Below, piece after piece: positions 8,591-16,510 of a DNA stretch of 48,316 nucleotides. The stretch is taken from the NCBI GenBank assembly GCA_035649575.1, contig DASRJH010000156.1:1-48316 (forward strand), read 5' to 3'. The notes under the pieces are model-generated. The model saw only the letters and a program-made list of their open reading frames with translations, searched no databases and was not told where the DNA came from. Each line of letters opens with the position of its first letter. The stretch's first letter is position 1. A program made the translations under genes and the position numbers. The stretch comes from DASVAL01 sp035649575. GTDB taxonomy: Bacteria > Planctomycetota > UBA1135 > UBA2386.

Positions 8591-9217
8591 ATGATGCCGC
8601 ACCCCCCTGATCCCCCCGCTCCGGAGCCCACCGCCGAGCTGGTGCATCGCGCGCAGCAAGGCGGCCGGGTCGCTTTCGACTCGTTGATCCGGAGATCGCA
8701 GCCGCAGCTCGTGCGGCTCGTGCATGCGCGGCTGGGCTGGCGGCTGCGGCAGCTCGAAGACACCGCCGACATCGTGCAATCGGCGTTGGCCGACGCGGTG
8801 CGCGACCTGCCGCAGTTCGAGTACCGCGGCAAGGGGTCGTTCCTGCGCTGGCTGTCGACGATCGTCGCGCACAAGCTGCGCCACCGCGCGCGCGACCTCA
8901 TGCGCAAGCGGCGCGACGCGGGCCGCGTGGAGCCGCTGCGCGAGGACTCGACCGGGACCGGCGGCGTCGACGTGCCGGCCCGCGACCCGGGCCCGATCGA
9001 TGTCGCTGCCGGCCGCGAGCTCGAGGCGCGTTATCTCAAAGCGCTCGACAGGCTCACGCCGACGGAACGCGAGCTCATCGTGATGCGGCTCGAACTGCAC
9101 TGTTCGTTCGGCGCGATCGCCTCTTCGCTGTCGCTCGGCTCCGACGACGCGGTGCGCAAGCGGCTCGCGCATGCGCTGGTCAGGCTCGAAGAGTTCATGT
9201 CGCGGGATCGGCCATGA
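8591..9217 (+). CDS. ECF-type RNA polymerase sigma factor
   Basis: A 208-aa protein beginning at ATG 8591 (a second ATG follows immediately). Sigma-2 is at about residues 20-95 (AFDSLIRRSQPQLVRLVHAR, then DTADIVQSALADAVRDLPQF and FLRWLSTIVAHKLRHRARDL). Sigma-4 is at about 145-200 (ALDRLTPTERELIVMRLEL, then a helix-turn-helix with FGAIASSLSLGSDDAVRKRL). It is distinct in sequence from the sigma factor at 1.9 kb, so this is not a recent duplication. Its stop overlaps the downstream kinase start by four bases (ATGA), which suggests translational coupling. Like the first module it lacks an anti-sigma gene, and control by the kinase is inferred. Confidence 0.92.
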   Translation: MMPHPPDPPAPEPTAELVHRAQQGGRVAFDSLIRRSQPQLVRLVHARLGWRLRQLEDTADIVQSALADAVRDLPQFEYRGKGSFLRWLSTIVAHKLRHRARDLMRKRRDAGRVEPLREDSTGTGGVDVPARDPGPIDVAAGRELEARYLKALDRLTPTERELIVMRLELHCSFGAIASSLSLGSDDAVRKRLAHALVRLEEFMSRDRP

Positions 9218-11751
9218 CCGACACGGTTCTGCGCCAGGCCGTCGAGGAGTGGCTCGAACGCGCGCTCGCCGGCGAGGAGGTGGAGCCCGCAGCGTTCGCG
9301 CGCGCCCATGGTCTGGACGCCGAGCAGTTCTGCGACCGCATCGTCGCGGCGCGCTGGCTGCTCGAACGCGAACGGTCCACCGCCGGCGAGGTCCTGCGAT
9401 GGCGCGAGCCCGGCCCGGCCGCGGGCGGCCGGCGGTTCGGCCGCTACGCGGTGCTGCGCGACCTCGGACGCGGTGGGCAGGCCGAGGTCTATCTCGCCGA
9501 GGACACCGTGCTGCACCGCCAGGTGGCGCTCAAGGTCCTGCACGGGGCGAGCTCGGAGCGCGCGCTCGAACGCCTGCAACGCGAGGCGCTCGTCGCTTCG
9601 AAGCTCGAACACCCGGCGATCTGCGGGATCCACGACTTCGGCTCGGAGGCCGGCGTTCCGTTCATCGCGATGCGCTACGTCGAAGGCGAGACGCTCGCGA
9701 GCCGCATCGCGAACGCACGCGATCGCGGTGACGTGCTGCGCCTGCAGCCTGCGCCCGCCAACGCGTCCGCGGCGGCGCCCGCGGCCTGGAGCTGGAACGA
9801 CATCGTCCCCGTGCTGGTGCTGATCGAGCAGACCGCGCGCGCACTCCATCTCGCGCACGAACGCGGTGTGGTCCATCGCGACGTGAAGCCGGCGAACATC
9901 ATGATCACGCCGATGGGCGACCCGGTCCTGCTCGACTTCGGCCTCGCCTCCGTTCCCGACTCCGAAGAGGGCGTGACGCGCACTGGCGACGTCTTGGGCA
10001 CGCCGGTCTACATGTCGCCGGAACAGCTGCTCTCCGGCCGCGTGGAGCGCACCTCGGACGTCTATTCGCTAGGCACGACGCTCTACGAGTGTCTGACGCT
10101 CGCGCGCCCGTTCGCGGCGCCGACGCGCGAGCGGCTGTTCCAGATGATCCAGAGGCAGGAGGCGCCGGACCCGAGGCGATGGAATCGCGCGATCAACGGC
10201 GACCTCGGCCTCGTGCTCGCGACGGCGATGAGCAAGGAACCGCGCGATCGATATGCGACCGCGCTCGATTTTGCCGAGGACCTCGCGCGCGTGCGCACCT
10301 TCCTTCCGATCCACGCGCGGCCCGTCACGTCGTCCGTGGTCCTGTCGCGTTGGGCGCGCCGGAACCCGGCGCTGGCCGCGAGCCTCGGCACGCTGTTCCT
10401 CGTGCTCGCCGCGGGCCTCGTGCTGACGCTCGTGCTGCTCGGCAACGAGCGCACCGCGCTGGCCGGGTGGCGGCAGCTCGCAGACCTCGAACGCGCCAAG
10501 GACCTGCGCACGAGGGCCGAGAGCCTGTGGCCGACCACTCCCGATCGCATCGCGGGCGTCGGCGGCTTCGACGCGTGGTTCGACGAGACCGATCGGCTGC
10601 TCGCGCGGATGCCGAAACACGCGGCGGCGCTCGAGCAGCTGGGTCGCAGCTTCGAGCCTGGCAACTCGGAGCACGCCTTTCGCCGGCAAGCGCTGACCGA
10701 CCTCCTCGAACTGGCCAAGCTGCTCGAGAAGGAGCGGGAATCGGTCTCGATGCGGCGCGCGTTCGCCAGCGACCTCGATCGGCTGACGATCGAACAACAG
10801 CGAGAAGGCTGGGCGCAGGCGATTGCATGCGCGCACGCTCCCGACGGACCGTACCGCGGTCTCGAGTTGCTGCCGCAGCGCGGTCTGATTCCGCTCGGAT
10901 GCGACCCGCAGACGCACCTGCTCGAGTTCGCGCACCTGGAGACCGGCAGCGTGCCGGCGCGCGATGCGAAGACCGGCGCGCTGCAGATCACCGCCGCAAC
11001 CGGCCTCGTGCTCGTGCTGCTGCCCGGCGGCAGTTGCCTCGTGGGCCTGTGCGAACCCGGCGCGTCGAGGCCCGCATTGGATCCGCCCGAGGAGTCGCTC
11101 GACCTCAGGCCGTTCCTGCTGTCGAAGTACGAGATGACGCAGGCCCAGTGGCAGACGATCATGGGCAAGAACCCGAGCCACTACCAACCCGGTAGTCCAC
11201 GCGGCGGCAAGCCCGTGGACCTGCGCCACCCGGTCGAGTCGGTCAGCGCTGTCGACTGCGCCGTACTGTTGCGCCGGCTCGACATGCTGCTGCCGACCGA
11301 CGCACAGTGGGAGTATGCATGCCGCGCCGGCACCGAGACGACCTGGTACACGGGCGACGATCCGGCCTCGCTGCAGGGCCACGCAAACATCGCCGACGAG
11401 GGCTCGCGCAAGTTCTATCCCGAGGGTTGGTCGTTCGAGCCGGGCATCGCCGACGGCTATGGCGCGACTGCGCCGGTCGGCACCTACGCGGCGAATCCGT
11501 TCGGCCTGCACGACATGCACGGCAACGTCATGGAGTGGTGCCGCGACGGCTGGCAGGAGAGCCCCGGTGCTGCCCGAGCCGGCGACGGCCTGCGCGAGGG
11601 GCGCAGCGGTACGGCCAGGGTCCAGGTGTTTCGCGGTGGGCGCTATTCCGATCGCGCGACTGCGGTCCGCTGCGCCTATCGCGGTTTCGGCGACCCGCAG
11701 CACTCCGACCACACGATCGGCCTTCGGCCTTCGCGCGCCCTCGCGCGCTAG
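9214..11751 (+). CDS. Transmembrane Ser/Thr kinase fused to a formylglycine-generating-enzyme-like (FGE/SUMF1) domain
   Basis: An 845-aa protein. The kinase domain is at about residues 74-345: GRGGQAEVY loop, VALKVLH, HRDVKPAN (about 222), DFGLA (about 241) and SPEQ. A transmembrane helix follows at about 386-409. A 170-residue helical linker leads to a C-terminal FGE-sulfatase module at about 600-840, with the diagnostic LPTDAQWEYACRAGT, NPFGLHDMHGNVMEWC and a terminal GLRPSR. Kinase-FGE fusions are known (chlamydial Pkn1 and related proteins); in such proteins the FGE fold usually serves as a binding module, possibly of C-type-lectin-like variability, and oxidase activity is unproven. Topology predicts kinase inside, FGE fold outside. 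It is coupled to the ECF sigma gene by a 4-base overlap. Confidence 0.9.
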   Translation: MTDTVLRQAVEEWLERALAGEEVEPAAFARAHGLDAEQFCDRIVAARWLLERERSTAGEVLRWREPGPAAGGRRFGRYAVLRDLGRGGQAEVYLAEDTVLHRQVALKVLHGASSERALERLQREALVASKLEHPAICGIHDFGSEAGVPFIAMRYVEGETLASRIANARDRGDVLRLQPAPANASAAAPAAWSWNDIVPVLVLIEQTARALHLAHERGVVHRDVKPANIMITPMGDPVLLDFGLASVPDSEEGVTRTGDVLGTPVYMSPEQLLSGRVERTSDVYSLGTTLYECLTLARPFAAPTRERLFQMIQRQEAPDPRRWNRAINGDLGLVLATAMSKEPRDRYATALDFAEDLARVRTFLPIHARPVTSSVVLSRWARRNPALAASLGTLFLVLAAGLVLTLVLLGNERTALAGWRQLADLERAKDLRTRAESLWPTTPDRIAGVGGFDAWFDETDRLLARMPKHAAALEQLGRSFEPGNSEHAFRRQALTDLLELAKLLEKERESVSMRRAFASDLDRLTIEQQREGWAQAIACAHAPDGPYRGLELLPQRGLIPLGCDPQTHLLEFAHLETGSVPARDAKTGALQITAATGLVLVLLPGGSCLVGLCEPGASRPALDPPEESLDLRPFLLSKYEMTQAQWQTIMGKNPSHYQPGSPRGGKPVDLRHPVESVSAVDCAVLLRRLDMLLPTDAQWEYACRAGTETTWYTGDDPASLQGHANIADEGSRKFYPEGWSFEPGIADGYGATAPVGTYAANPFGLHDMHGNVMEWCRDGWQESPGAARAGDGLREGRSGTARVQVFRGGRYSDRATAVRCAYRGFGDPQHSDHTIGLRPSRALAR

Positions 11752-11754
11752 CCG

Positions 11755-13512
11755 CTACCGGATCCTGCGGATCGCGACCACCGCCGAGCGCGGCTGGTTG
11801 CTCGCGCTGGCCGTGGCGTTCGGATCGTTGCCGGCGGCTGGCCAGCGGCTGCGTGTTTCGCCGGTCTTGGCGCAGATACCGGGGTGCTGCACGGACAGGA
11901 ACAGCGTCGAGCCGTCGGCCGTGAACGACGGGCCCGTCAGTTCGGCGTCGACCGGTGCCGTGCAGAACTGCTCGAGCACGAGCTTTCCGGGCGCCGAGCG
12001 GCGCATGCGGAACAGGCTGTTGTTTCCGTATGGCTTGTAGACCGGCTTGCCCATGTCGTCTTCGGCCCGATCCGTCGTGAACCAGAGATCGCCGGCCGGA
12101 TCGAAGCAGAGATTGTCGGGGCACGCGAACTTCGTCTGCTCGCCGCCGTGCACGAGATGCGCGAACGAGAGCTTCTCGCCGGCGTGGCCGTCCGTTTCCT
12201 CGAGGCGCGCGATGCTGCCCCAGAAGTTGCCGCGCGTCTTGTTGTTGGTCAGCGCGATGTAGACGCCGCCGTCGGGGCCGATCTCGCAGTCCTCGGGTCG
12301 ATCGAGCGGTGTTCCGCCGATGGCTTTTGCCACCGTGTCGGGGAAGGCGAGCGCCTCGGCCTGCGTGACCGGCTCGGCGTCGTCCTTCGGCAGCTTCTCG
12401 GCACGCAGGCGTTCGCGCAGCGCCTTCGTGGCCTTTTCGTATTTGAGCGCGTCCCGCGTGCGCCAGTGTTCGAGGTCGAGCCACAGCCATTCGCCGTTCT
12501 TGACGTCGGCGACATACAACCTGCCCTTCTCGAGCAGGCTGCTGTTCTCGGGGGCGGCAGGCGTCGTGCACTTGTCGTCTGAGACGAACTTGTAGAAGTG
12601 CTGGTCGTCCGAGTCGTCGCCCATGTAGACCACGAGCTTCTCGTTCGCGACGCAGCGGATCGCGACGTTCTCGTGGCGGAAGCGGCCCAACGCGGTGTGT
12701 TTCTTCATCGGCAACGCTGGGTCGTGCGGGACTTCGACGACCCAGCCGTAACCGAGCGCCTTCTTCGCGCCTTCGGCCTCGGGGGTCCAGCCGTAGTTGA
12801 GCTCGGCGCCGCGGCGGAAGTAGTTCTGAAAGTTCTCCTCGCATGAGAACATCGCCCACGGCGACACGCCGCCGGAGCAGTTCGCGAGGCTGCCGGGTAC
12901 CGCGTCGCCGATCCACCGCTTCATCTCGGGTGTGCCGGCCACGGCGATCGACGGTCCGAGCGCGTCGACGCGGCGCGCGCGCTTCGAATCGCGCACGATC
13001 CGCCACCTGCCGTCGCTGCCGCGCCGGACGTGCAGCCTCGAAAAGCCGACGCTCTGCATCTCGCGCGCGATCTGCTCGGCTCCCTTCCCGGTCTTGGCCA
13101 GTACGACGGGTTTGCCGCCGAGCATCACTTCTTCGGGATACTCGTGATTGACGAACAAGATGCCTTCGTTCGCCGAGCCGGTGTCGGGCACGAATGCCGT
13201 GAAGTCGCATGCCGCGCCACATCGAACCGGCAGGCCGCTCGCGTCGGTGCCGACCTCGTCGCCGAATGCGGCGATCACGTCGATCGCGAAACCCTTGGGC
13301 ACGGCGAGCTTGTCTTCCACGCCCGAGGCGACTGGTTCGAACTCGGCGAAGTCGTGGCGGCTCGTGGTCGGGGTCGTGGCCCCGGCGTGGCGGCACGACA
13401 CTGCCGACACGGCGAGGCCGGCAGCACCGGCGGCGAACAGGAACTCACGGCGGCCGAGGCGGTGCGGCGGAAGTCCGTGCTGGGGACCGACAGGGAATTG
13501 GTGGGCACTCAT
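11755..13512 (-). CDS. PhoX-family (DUF839) phosphatase, Tat-exported
   Basis: A 585-aa protein. ATG at 13510-13512 is chosen because GAGGAG lies nine bases upstream; in-frame upstream codons read into the decayed duplication. A twin-arginine signal is present (GRREFLFAAG at residues 20-29), with a Cys at residue 40 that might be lipidated. The body matches PhoX/DUF839 proteins: CSGGVSPWAMFSCEEN, HTALGRFRHENVAI, YMGDDSDDQHFYKFVSD, RPEDCEIGPDGGVYIALTNN and CPDNLCFDPAGDLWFTTD, which include the acidic metal-ligand loops of the beta-propeller. PhoX enzymes are Ca/Fe-dependent alkaline phosphatases used in phosphate scavenging; phosphatase activity is inferred here. Its stop is three bases from the kinase-FGE stop. 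No PHO box was identified. Confidence 0.88.
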   Translation of the reverse strand: MSAHQFPVGPQHGLPPHRLGRREFLFAAGAAGLAVSAVSCRHAGATTPTTSRHDFAEFEPVASGVEDKLAVPKGFAIDVIAAFGDEVGTDASGLPVRCGAACDFTAFVPDTGSANEGILFVNHEYPEEVMLGGKPVVLAKTGKGAEQIAREMQSVGFSRLHVRRGSDGRWRIVRDSKRARRVDALGPSIAVAGTPEMKRWIGDAVPGSLANCSGGVSPWAMFSCEENFQNYFRRGAELNYGWTPEAEGAKKALGYGWVVEVPHDPALPMKKHTALGRFRHENVAIRCVANEKLVVYMGDDSDDQHFYKFVSDDKCTTPAAPENSSLLEKGRLYVADVKNGEWLWLDLEHWRTRDALKYEKATKALRERLRAEKLPKDDAEPVTQAEALAFPDTVAKAIGGTPLDRPEDCEIGPDGGVYIALTNNKTRGNFWGSIARLEETDGHAGEKLSFAHLVHGGEQTKFACPDNLCFDPAGDLWFTTDRAEDDMGKPVYKPYGNNSLFRMRRSAPGKLVLEQFCTAPVDAELTGPSFTADGSTLFLSVQHPGICAKTGETRSRWPAAGNDPNATASASNQPRSAVVAIRRIR

Positions 13513-13636
13513 CGCGTGGCTCCTCGGGTCTTCGCGATGCTCCTCACCGCTGACGCCCGTGGCCCTCGAGAGATGGCGCCTCGCGATGAAGGATCGGTGA
13601 ACCCTTGCCCAAGGTGTGACGCACGCGCCACTTCGC

Positions 13637-13699
13637 CGACACTTGCACGTGGCTGCTACACGGTCCGCGTCGTGAGCTTTGGCTGCTCGAGAAGCCGTA
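13637..13699 (+). pseudogene. 3' remnant of a retropepsin-like protease gene
   Basis: The reading frame TWLLHGPRRELWLLEKP followed by TAG is nearly identical to the C-terminus of the intact protease at 6952-7896. Sequence similarity fades just upstream of TGCACGTGG, where it runs into the phoX promoter region, so the rest of the gene has been lost. Confidence 0.75.
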
Positions 13700-13897
13700 G
13701 CGGCCGGCTGCTCACGCACTGGTCTGCCGCCCGGCGCGGCGCCCGGCGCGGCGGAACCGGAAGCCCACGGCGTGGTCGCGAGGGAGGAGAGGGATTCCCG
13801 ACGATTCCGACTCGATTCGCGCGCGCAACTCGCCTTACCCCGAGGGGGCACATGCGTGCACCCCCGGGGAGACCACTACCACTTCACGAGGTGCCAC

Positions 13898-14047
13898 ATG
13901 CGATCGTTCCTCATCCCTCTGTCCATCTCCTGCCTGCTCTGCGCCAAACCACCTGCCCAAGTCTGCGTGCCGTTGGCCGGTACCGGGCAGGCTGGCTTCG
14001 GGATCCCGCCGCCGTGCTCCGGCCTCGTCGCGGCTGGGGTCATCTGA
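13898..14047 (+). pseudogene. Truncated paralogue of the small hydrophobic secreted protein
   Basis: A 49-residue frame starting MRSFLIPLSISCLLC and continuing QVCVPLAGTGQAGF and PPCSGLVAAGVI. It aligns with residues 1-50 of the protein at 8061, then ends with the last residues (GVI) of that protein, as if about 110 internal codons were deleted in frame. Signal peptide, both Cys and the GAGGT ribosome-binding site are retained, so it could still be expressed as a mini-protein; I call it a pseudogene because the bulk of the chain is lost. Confidence 0.6.
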
Positions 14048-14087
14048 CCGGCGCTCGCGCCGCGCATGTCTGCTCCGTAACAGCGGC

Positions 14088-14660
14088 ATGCTACGTGCCG
14101 TTCTCGTCTGTGCCGCCGTGCTCGGCGGCGCCGTTCCGCTGTTCCAGGAGCCGAAACCCGCAGCCCCTGCGCCGACGCCCGCCCAGGATCCCGCACCGCG
14201 ACCCGAGGCAAAGCCGGCCGACGTCGCTTCGATCGACGCGATCGTCGCGGCGCTCTACGACGTGATCTCGGGGCCGGCCGGCGGCAAACGCGACTGGGAC
14301 CGCTTGCGCTCGCTGTTCCATCCCGAGGCGAAGCTCGTACCGGTGGTGAAGACGAAGGACGGCATGCGCGCCCGCCATCTGAAGGTCGAGGACTACGTGA
14401 CGCGGTCGGGGCCGATGCTCGAGAAGAACGGCTTCTTCGAACAGGAGATCGCCCGCAAGGTCGATTCGTTCGGCGACTTCGCGCACGTGTGGTCGACCTA
14501 CGAGAGCCGTCGCAGCAAGGACGACGCGGCGCCGTTCATGCGCGGCATCAACTCGATGCAACTCGTGCGCGAGCAGGGGCGGTGGTTCGTGCTGCAGGTC
14601 CTGTGGGAGCAAGAGACGGACGCGGGGCCGATCCCGGCCCAATACCTGCCGGCGAAGTGA
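14088..14660 (+). CDS. Exported NTF2-like (SnoaL-fold) protein
   Basis: A 190-aa protein with a hydrophobic N-terminal segment (residues 2-18), a Pro/Ala-rich linker (about 20-45) and an NTF2-like domain at about 48-185. Supporting features are the opening helix ASIDAIVAALYDVISG, the WDRLRSLFHPEAKLVPV segment, the central FGDFAHVWSTYESRR strand and a closing WFVLQVLWEQE strand. Such domains bind small hydrophobic ligands or act as generic enzymes; no catalytic residue can be assigned. It begins 40 bases after the decayed duplication and is followed by a weak hairpin. Confidence 0.7.
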   Translation: MLRAVLVCAAVLGGAVPLFQEPKPAAPAPTPAQDPAPRPEAKPADVASIDAIVAALYDVISGPAGGKRDWDRLRSLFHPEAKLVPVVKTKDGMRARHLKVEDYVTRSGPMLEKNGFFEQEIARKVDSFGDFAHVWSTYESRRSKDDAAPFMRGINSMQLVREQGRWFVLQVLWEQETDAGPIPAQYLPAK

Positions 14661-14663
14661 CCG

Positions 14664-14682
14664 CGGGTCCGCTGCTGGCCCG
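14664..14682 (+). terminator. Weak terminator-like hairpin
   Basis: CGGGTC and GGCCCG pair (one G-T wobble) around a seven-base loop immediately after the NTF2-like gene, followed by GTTTG. The T-run is short, so termination would be inefficient. Confidence 0.25.
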
Positions 14683-14720
14683 GTTTGATGCCCGCAATCG
14701 AAACACGGCCCTGGTTGCGC

Positions 14721-14729
14721 TGCTAGGAT
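14721..14729 (+). promoter_or_regulatory. Putative extended -10 promoter element
   Basis: TGCTAGGAT resembles an extended -10 (TGnTAnnaT) 60 bases upstream of the secreted-protein start at 14789. The 12-mer CTGCTAGGATGA recurs upstream of another secreted-protein gene (24057-24068), which supports function. No clear -35 was seen. Confidence 0.35.
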
Positions 14730-14788
14730 GACTCTGCTGCGGTCGTCGCGGGACGACCGCGTTCCCTGCACCAAGCGGAGTTCCACTC

Positions 14789-15532
14789 ATGCGCACCTTT
14801 GCAATCTGCCTGTTCCCCATGCTGCTGACCGTCGGCCTGCCGGCTCAGACCGTCGCCGGCAGCTTCTCGCCGAACCCCGTCGCGCCCGGCGTGCCCGTCA
14901 CCTTCACCGGCACCGACGCTGCCGGGCAGGGGCTGAACCTTCCCTCGCCCTGCAGCTGGTATCGCATCCACCAGGGCTCCCAGACCGGACCGGTCGTGCC
15001 GCTCGGGATCTTCTGCCCGGCGGTCATCGTGCCGGTCGCGCCGCACGGGACGTTCTCGTTCACGTGGAATCAGCGCGACGCGACCGGGCAGTTCGTCCCG
15101 CCGGGCACCTACTGGTTCGAGACGCGCGCCTGGGACTCGGGCTTCACGAACCTGTCGATCGACTGGTTCTGCATCTCGATCCAGCCGGCCGGAGTGCCGG
15201 CGCTGACGGCGTCCGGGCCGGCCCGACTGGGTCTCCCCACGCCGCTGCAGGTCACGGCGCCGAGCGAACCGGGCGCGCTCTGGATCGTCGCGGCCTCGTT
15301 GACCTCCAACAACCCGATCCTCCCGGGCATCTGCCTCAGTGACCCGCTCTTCTTCGAGCCGTTCACGTCGCCGATCGGCGTGTTGGACGGCAGCGGCAGC
15401 TCGAGCGGGCTCGCGCTGCTGGTGCCCAGCTCGCCCGTTGCGCTGTATCAGGGCATCCACGTGCAGTCCCTGATCTTCGGCGCCAGCTCGCTGCTGCTGA
15501 CCAACGACGTCTCGTTCACCGTGCAGCCGTAG
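14789..15532 (+). CDS. Secreted protein with beta-sandwich repeats, function unknown
   Basis: A 247-aa protein with a signal peptide (MRTFAICLFPMLLTVGLPA, then QTVAG). Residues about 22-130 begin SFSPNPVAPGVPVTFTGTD and contain FSFTWNQRDATGQFVPPG and TYWFETRAWD, resembling an Ig-like or FlgD-like fold in which a PPGTY turn is typical. A second sandwich follows (about 135-247). There are a few Cys (CSWY, FCPA, WFCI, ICLS) that could form disulfides. No catalytic motif. It is a single gene with a putative extended -10 upstream and a strong terminator downstream. A role in the envelope or extracellular matrix is plausible only by location. Confidence 0.7.
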   Translation: MRTFAICLFPMLLTVGLPAQTVAGSFSPNPVAPGVPVTFTGTDAAGQGLNLPSPCSWYRIHQGSQTGPVVPLGIFCPAVIVPVAPHGTFSFTWNQRDATGQFVPPGTYWFETRAWDSGFTNLSIDWFCISIQPAGVPALTASGPARLGLPTPLQVTAPSEPGALWIVAASLTSNNPILPGICLSDPLFFEPFTSPIGVLDGSGSSSGLALLVPSSPVALYQGIHVQSLIFGASSLLLTNDVSFTVQP

Positions 15533-15552
15533 TCGCGGCGTAGGATCGTGCC

Positions 15553-15582
15553 AAACCGCGGGTCGCGGCGGTCCGCGGTTTT
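15553..15582 (+). terminator. Intrinsic (Rho-independent) terminator
   Basis: AAACCGCGG (15553-15561) pairs perfectly with CCGCGGTTT (15573-15581) around an 11-base loop, and the 3' arm ends in TTTT. It starts 20 bases after the stop at 15532 and is the clearest intrinsic terminator in the window. Confidence 0.65.
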
Positions 15583-15953
15583 CTGCGTACGGCTTGCATC
15601 TGTTTTCGCGGCGCCGCCTGCCCTGACCCTGCGCCGGCGCGAGCCGCCCGCTACGACGAGTTGCGGCCGCGGCGCAGGCTGCGGGCAGCACGTGGGAGCG
15701 CTGCAAGCAGCAAGAGAGCGAGGCCCGCTGCGAACAACAACCAGAGGTCAGGAGTGGTATGCGGCATGGTGCTTCTCGGGTTCCCCATGCTGCCGAGCAA
15801 CGTGTCGGCAACGGCAACGTTGCGTGAAGTTCCGCAGTGCTCCTTTCGATCCGCCGTTGGCATGGCGCGCACGGAAATGCGTGGGACCGAGGTCGAGTCC
15901 GCGGGAACCGGAGCGCGATGAGGTCGTTGCGGCGCCCCCTCTCGAGGAACCCG
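15583..15953. other. Mostly non-coding gap before the Cys-rich protein
   Basis: Between the terminator and the start at 15954 I see only the possible minus-strand membrane peptide at 15651-15767. The remainder has no convincing frame, repeat or promoter. The gene at 15954 must be transcribed from here. Confidence 0.4.
15651..15767 (-). CDS. Possible small membrane peptide
   Basis: A 38-codon frame on the minus strand (ATG at 15765-15767, or ATG at 15786-15788 for 45 residues) encodes MPHTTPDLWLLFAAGLALL, then more hydrophobic residues and a basic end (RAARSLRRGRNSS). This is one transmembrane helix with a positively charged tail, and GAGAAG lies close upstream of the start. Short GC-rich frames occur by chance, so this is tentative; it could also be the degraded end of an anchored protein. 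Confidence 0.3.
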   Translation of the reverse strand: MPHTTPDLWLLFAAGLALLLLAALPRAARSLRRGRNSS

Positions 15954-16457
15954 ATGAACGACAACCTTCTCGATGGCATTTCGATCGCTTCGCCGTGCTC
16001 GGCCGACTGGAACCAGATGCAGGGCGACGAGTGCCGGCGATTCTGCGCGCAGTGCAAGCTGCACGTGCACAACCTCAGCGCAATGTCGCGCCGCGACGCG
16101 AACGAGCTGCTGCAACGCTCGCGGCAGGGCAGGGTGTGCGTGCGCTTCTTCCGCCGCGCGGACGGCACGGTCCTGACGCGCGATTGCCCGGTGGGCCTGC
16201 GGCGCAAATTGCGGCGCGCGTGGGCGCGGGCCGCGGCGATGTGGCTCGCGTTGTGGGGGAGTGTCGCGGCCTGCACGCGCCAGGCGGCGAACGCGGTTAC
16301 GCCACCCGCCCAGCCGCGCGAGTGGAAGGGCGAAGCCGTGATGGGGGACATGGTCGCGCCGCCGAAGCCAGAGCCACGCGAAGTCATGGGCATTGCGGCC
16401 CCCGAGCCGCCCAAGACTCCCGAGCCGCAAAGGGCTCCCGAGCAGCCGAAGAAGTAG
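15954..16457 (+). CDS. Cys-rich (probable zinc-binding) N-terminal domain protein with Pro-rich tail
   Basis: A 167-aa protein. ATG 15954 is chosen because CGAGGA lies seven bases upstream; an in-frame ATG at 15918 would add 12 residues. Residues 1-75 contain ISIASPCSADWNQM and ECRRFCAQCKLHVHNLSAMS, then a VCVRFF strand and RDCPVG. Cys15, Cys27, Cys31 and Cys34 give a metal-site-like spacing. This domain recurs at the N-terminus of bacterial proteins of unknown function, often ahead of a membrane segment. A hydrophobic stretch (about 93-107, MWLALWGSVAAC) follows, then a Pro/Glu/Lys-rich tail that could span periplasm or wall. Role unknown. Confidence 0.65.
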   Translation: MNDNLLDGISIASPCSADWNQMQGDECRRFCAQCKLHVHNLSAMSRRDANELLQRSRQGRVCVRFFRRADGTVLTRDCPVGLRRKLRRAWARAAAMWLALWGSVAACTRQAANAVTPPAQPREWKGEAVMGDMVAPPKPEPREVMGIAAPEPPKTPEPQRAPEQPKK

Positions 16458-16510
16458 TTCCGCCGCAGCTTCGAGCAGGCGGCGCATCAAAACCTCGGCT
16501 AGACTTTGCA

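Larger units (their letters stand above)
13634..14047 (+). repeat. Copy 2 (decayed) of the protease/small-protein segmental duplication
   Basis: The sequence reproduces the end of the protease reading frame (CTWLLHGPRRELWLLEKP then TAG at 13697-13699), a longer and diverged spacer, the CACTTCACGAGGTGCCA ribosome-binding region and a shortened small-protein gene. Everything upstream of the last 18 protease codons is missing. The copy lies 5.8 kb from the intact one in the same orientation. Confidence 0.8.

Noticed and set aside
16499..16510. TAGACT directly before the radical SAM ATG as a leaderless promoter
   Set aside because: Suggestive spacing only; there is no -35 and an alternative ATG with AAGGG lies 30 bases downstream, so it is mentioned but not annotated.
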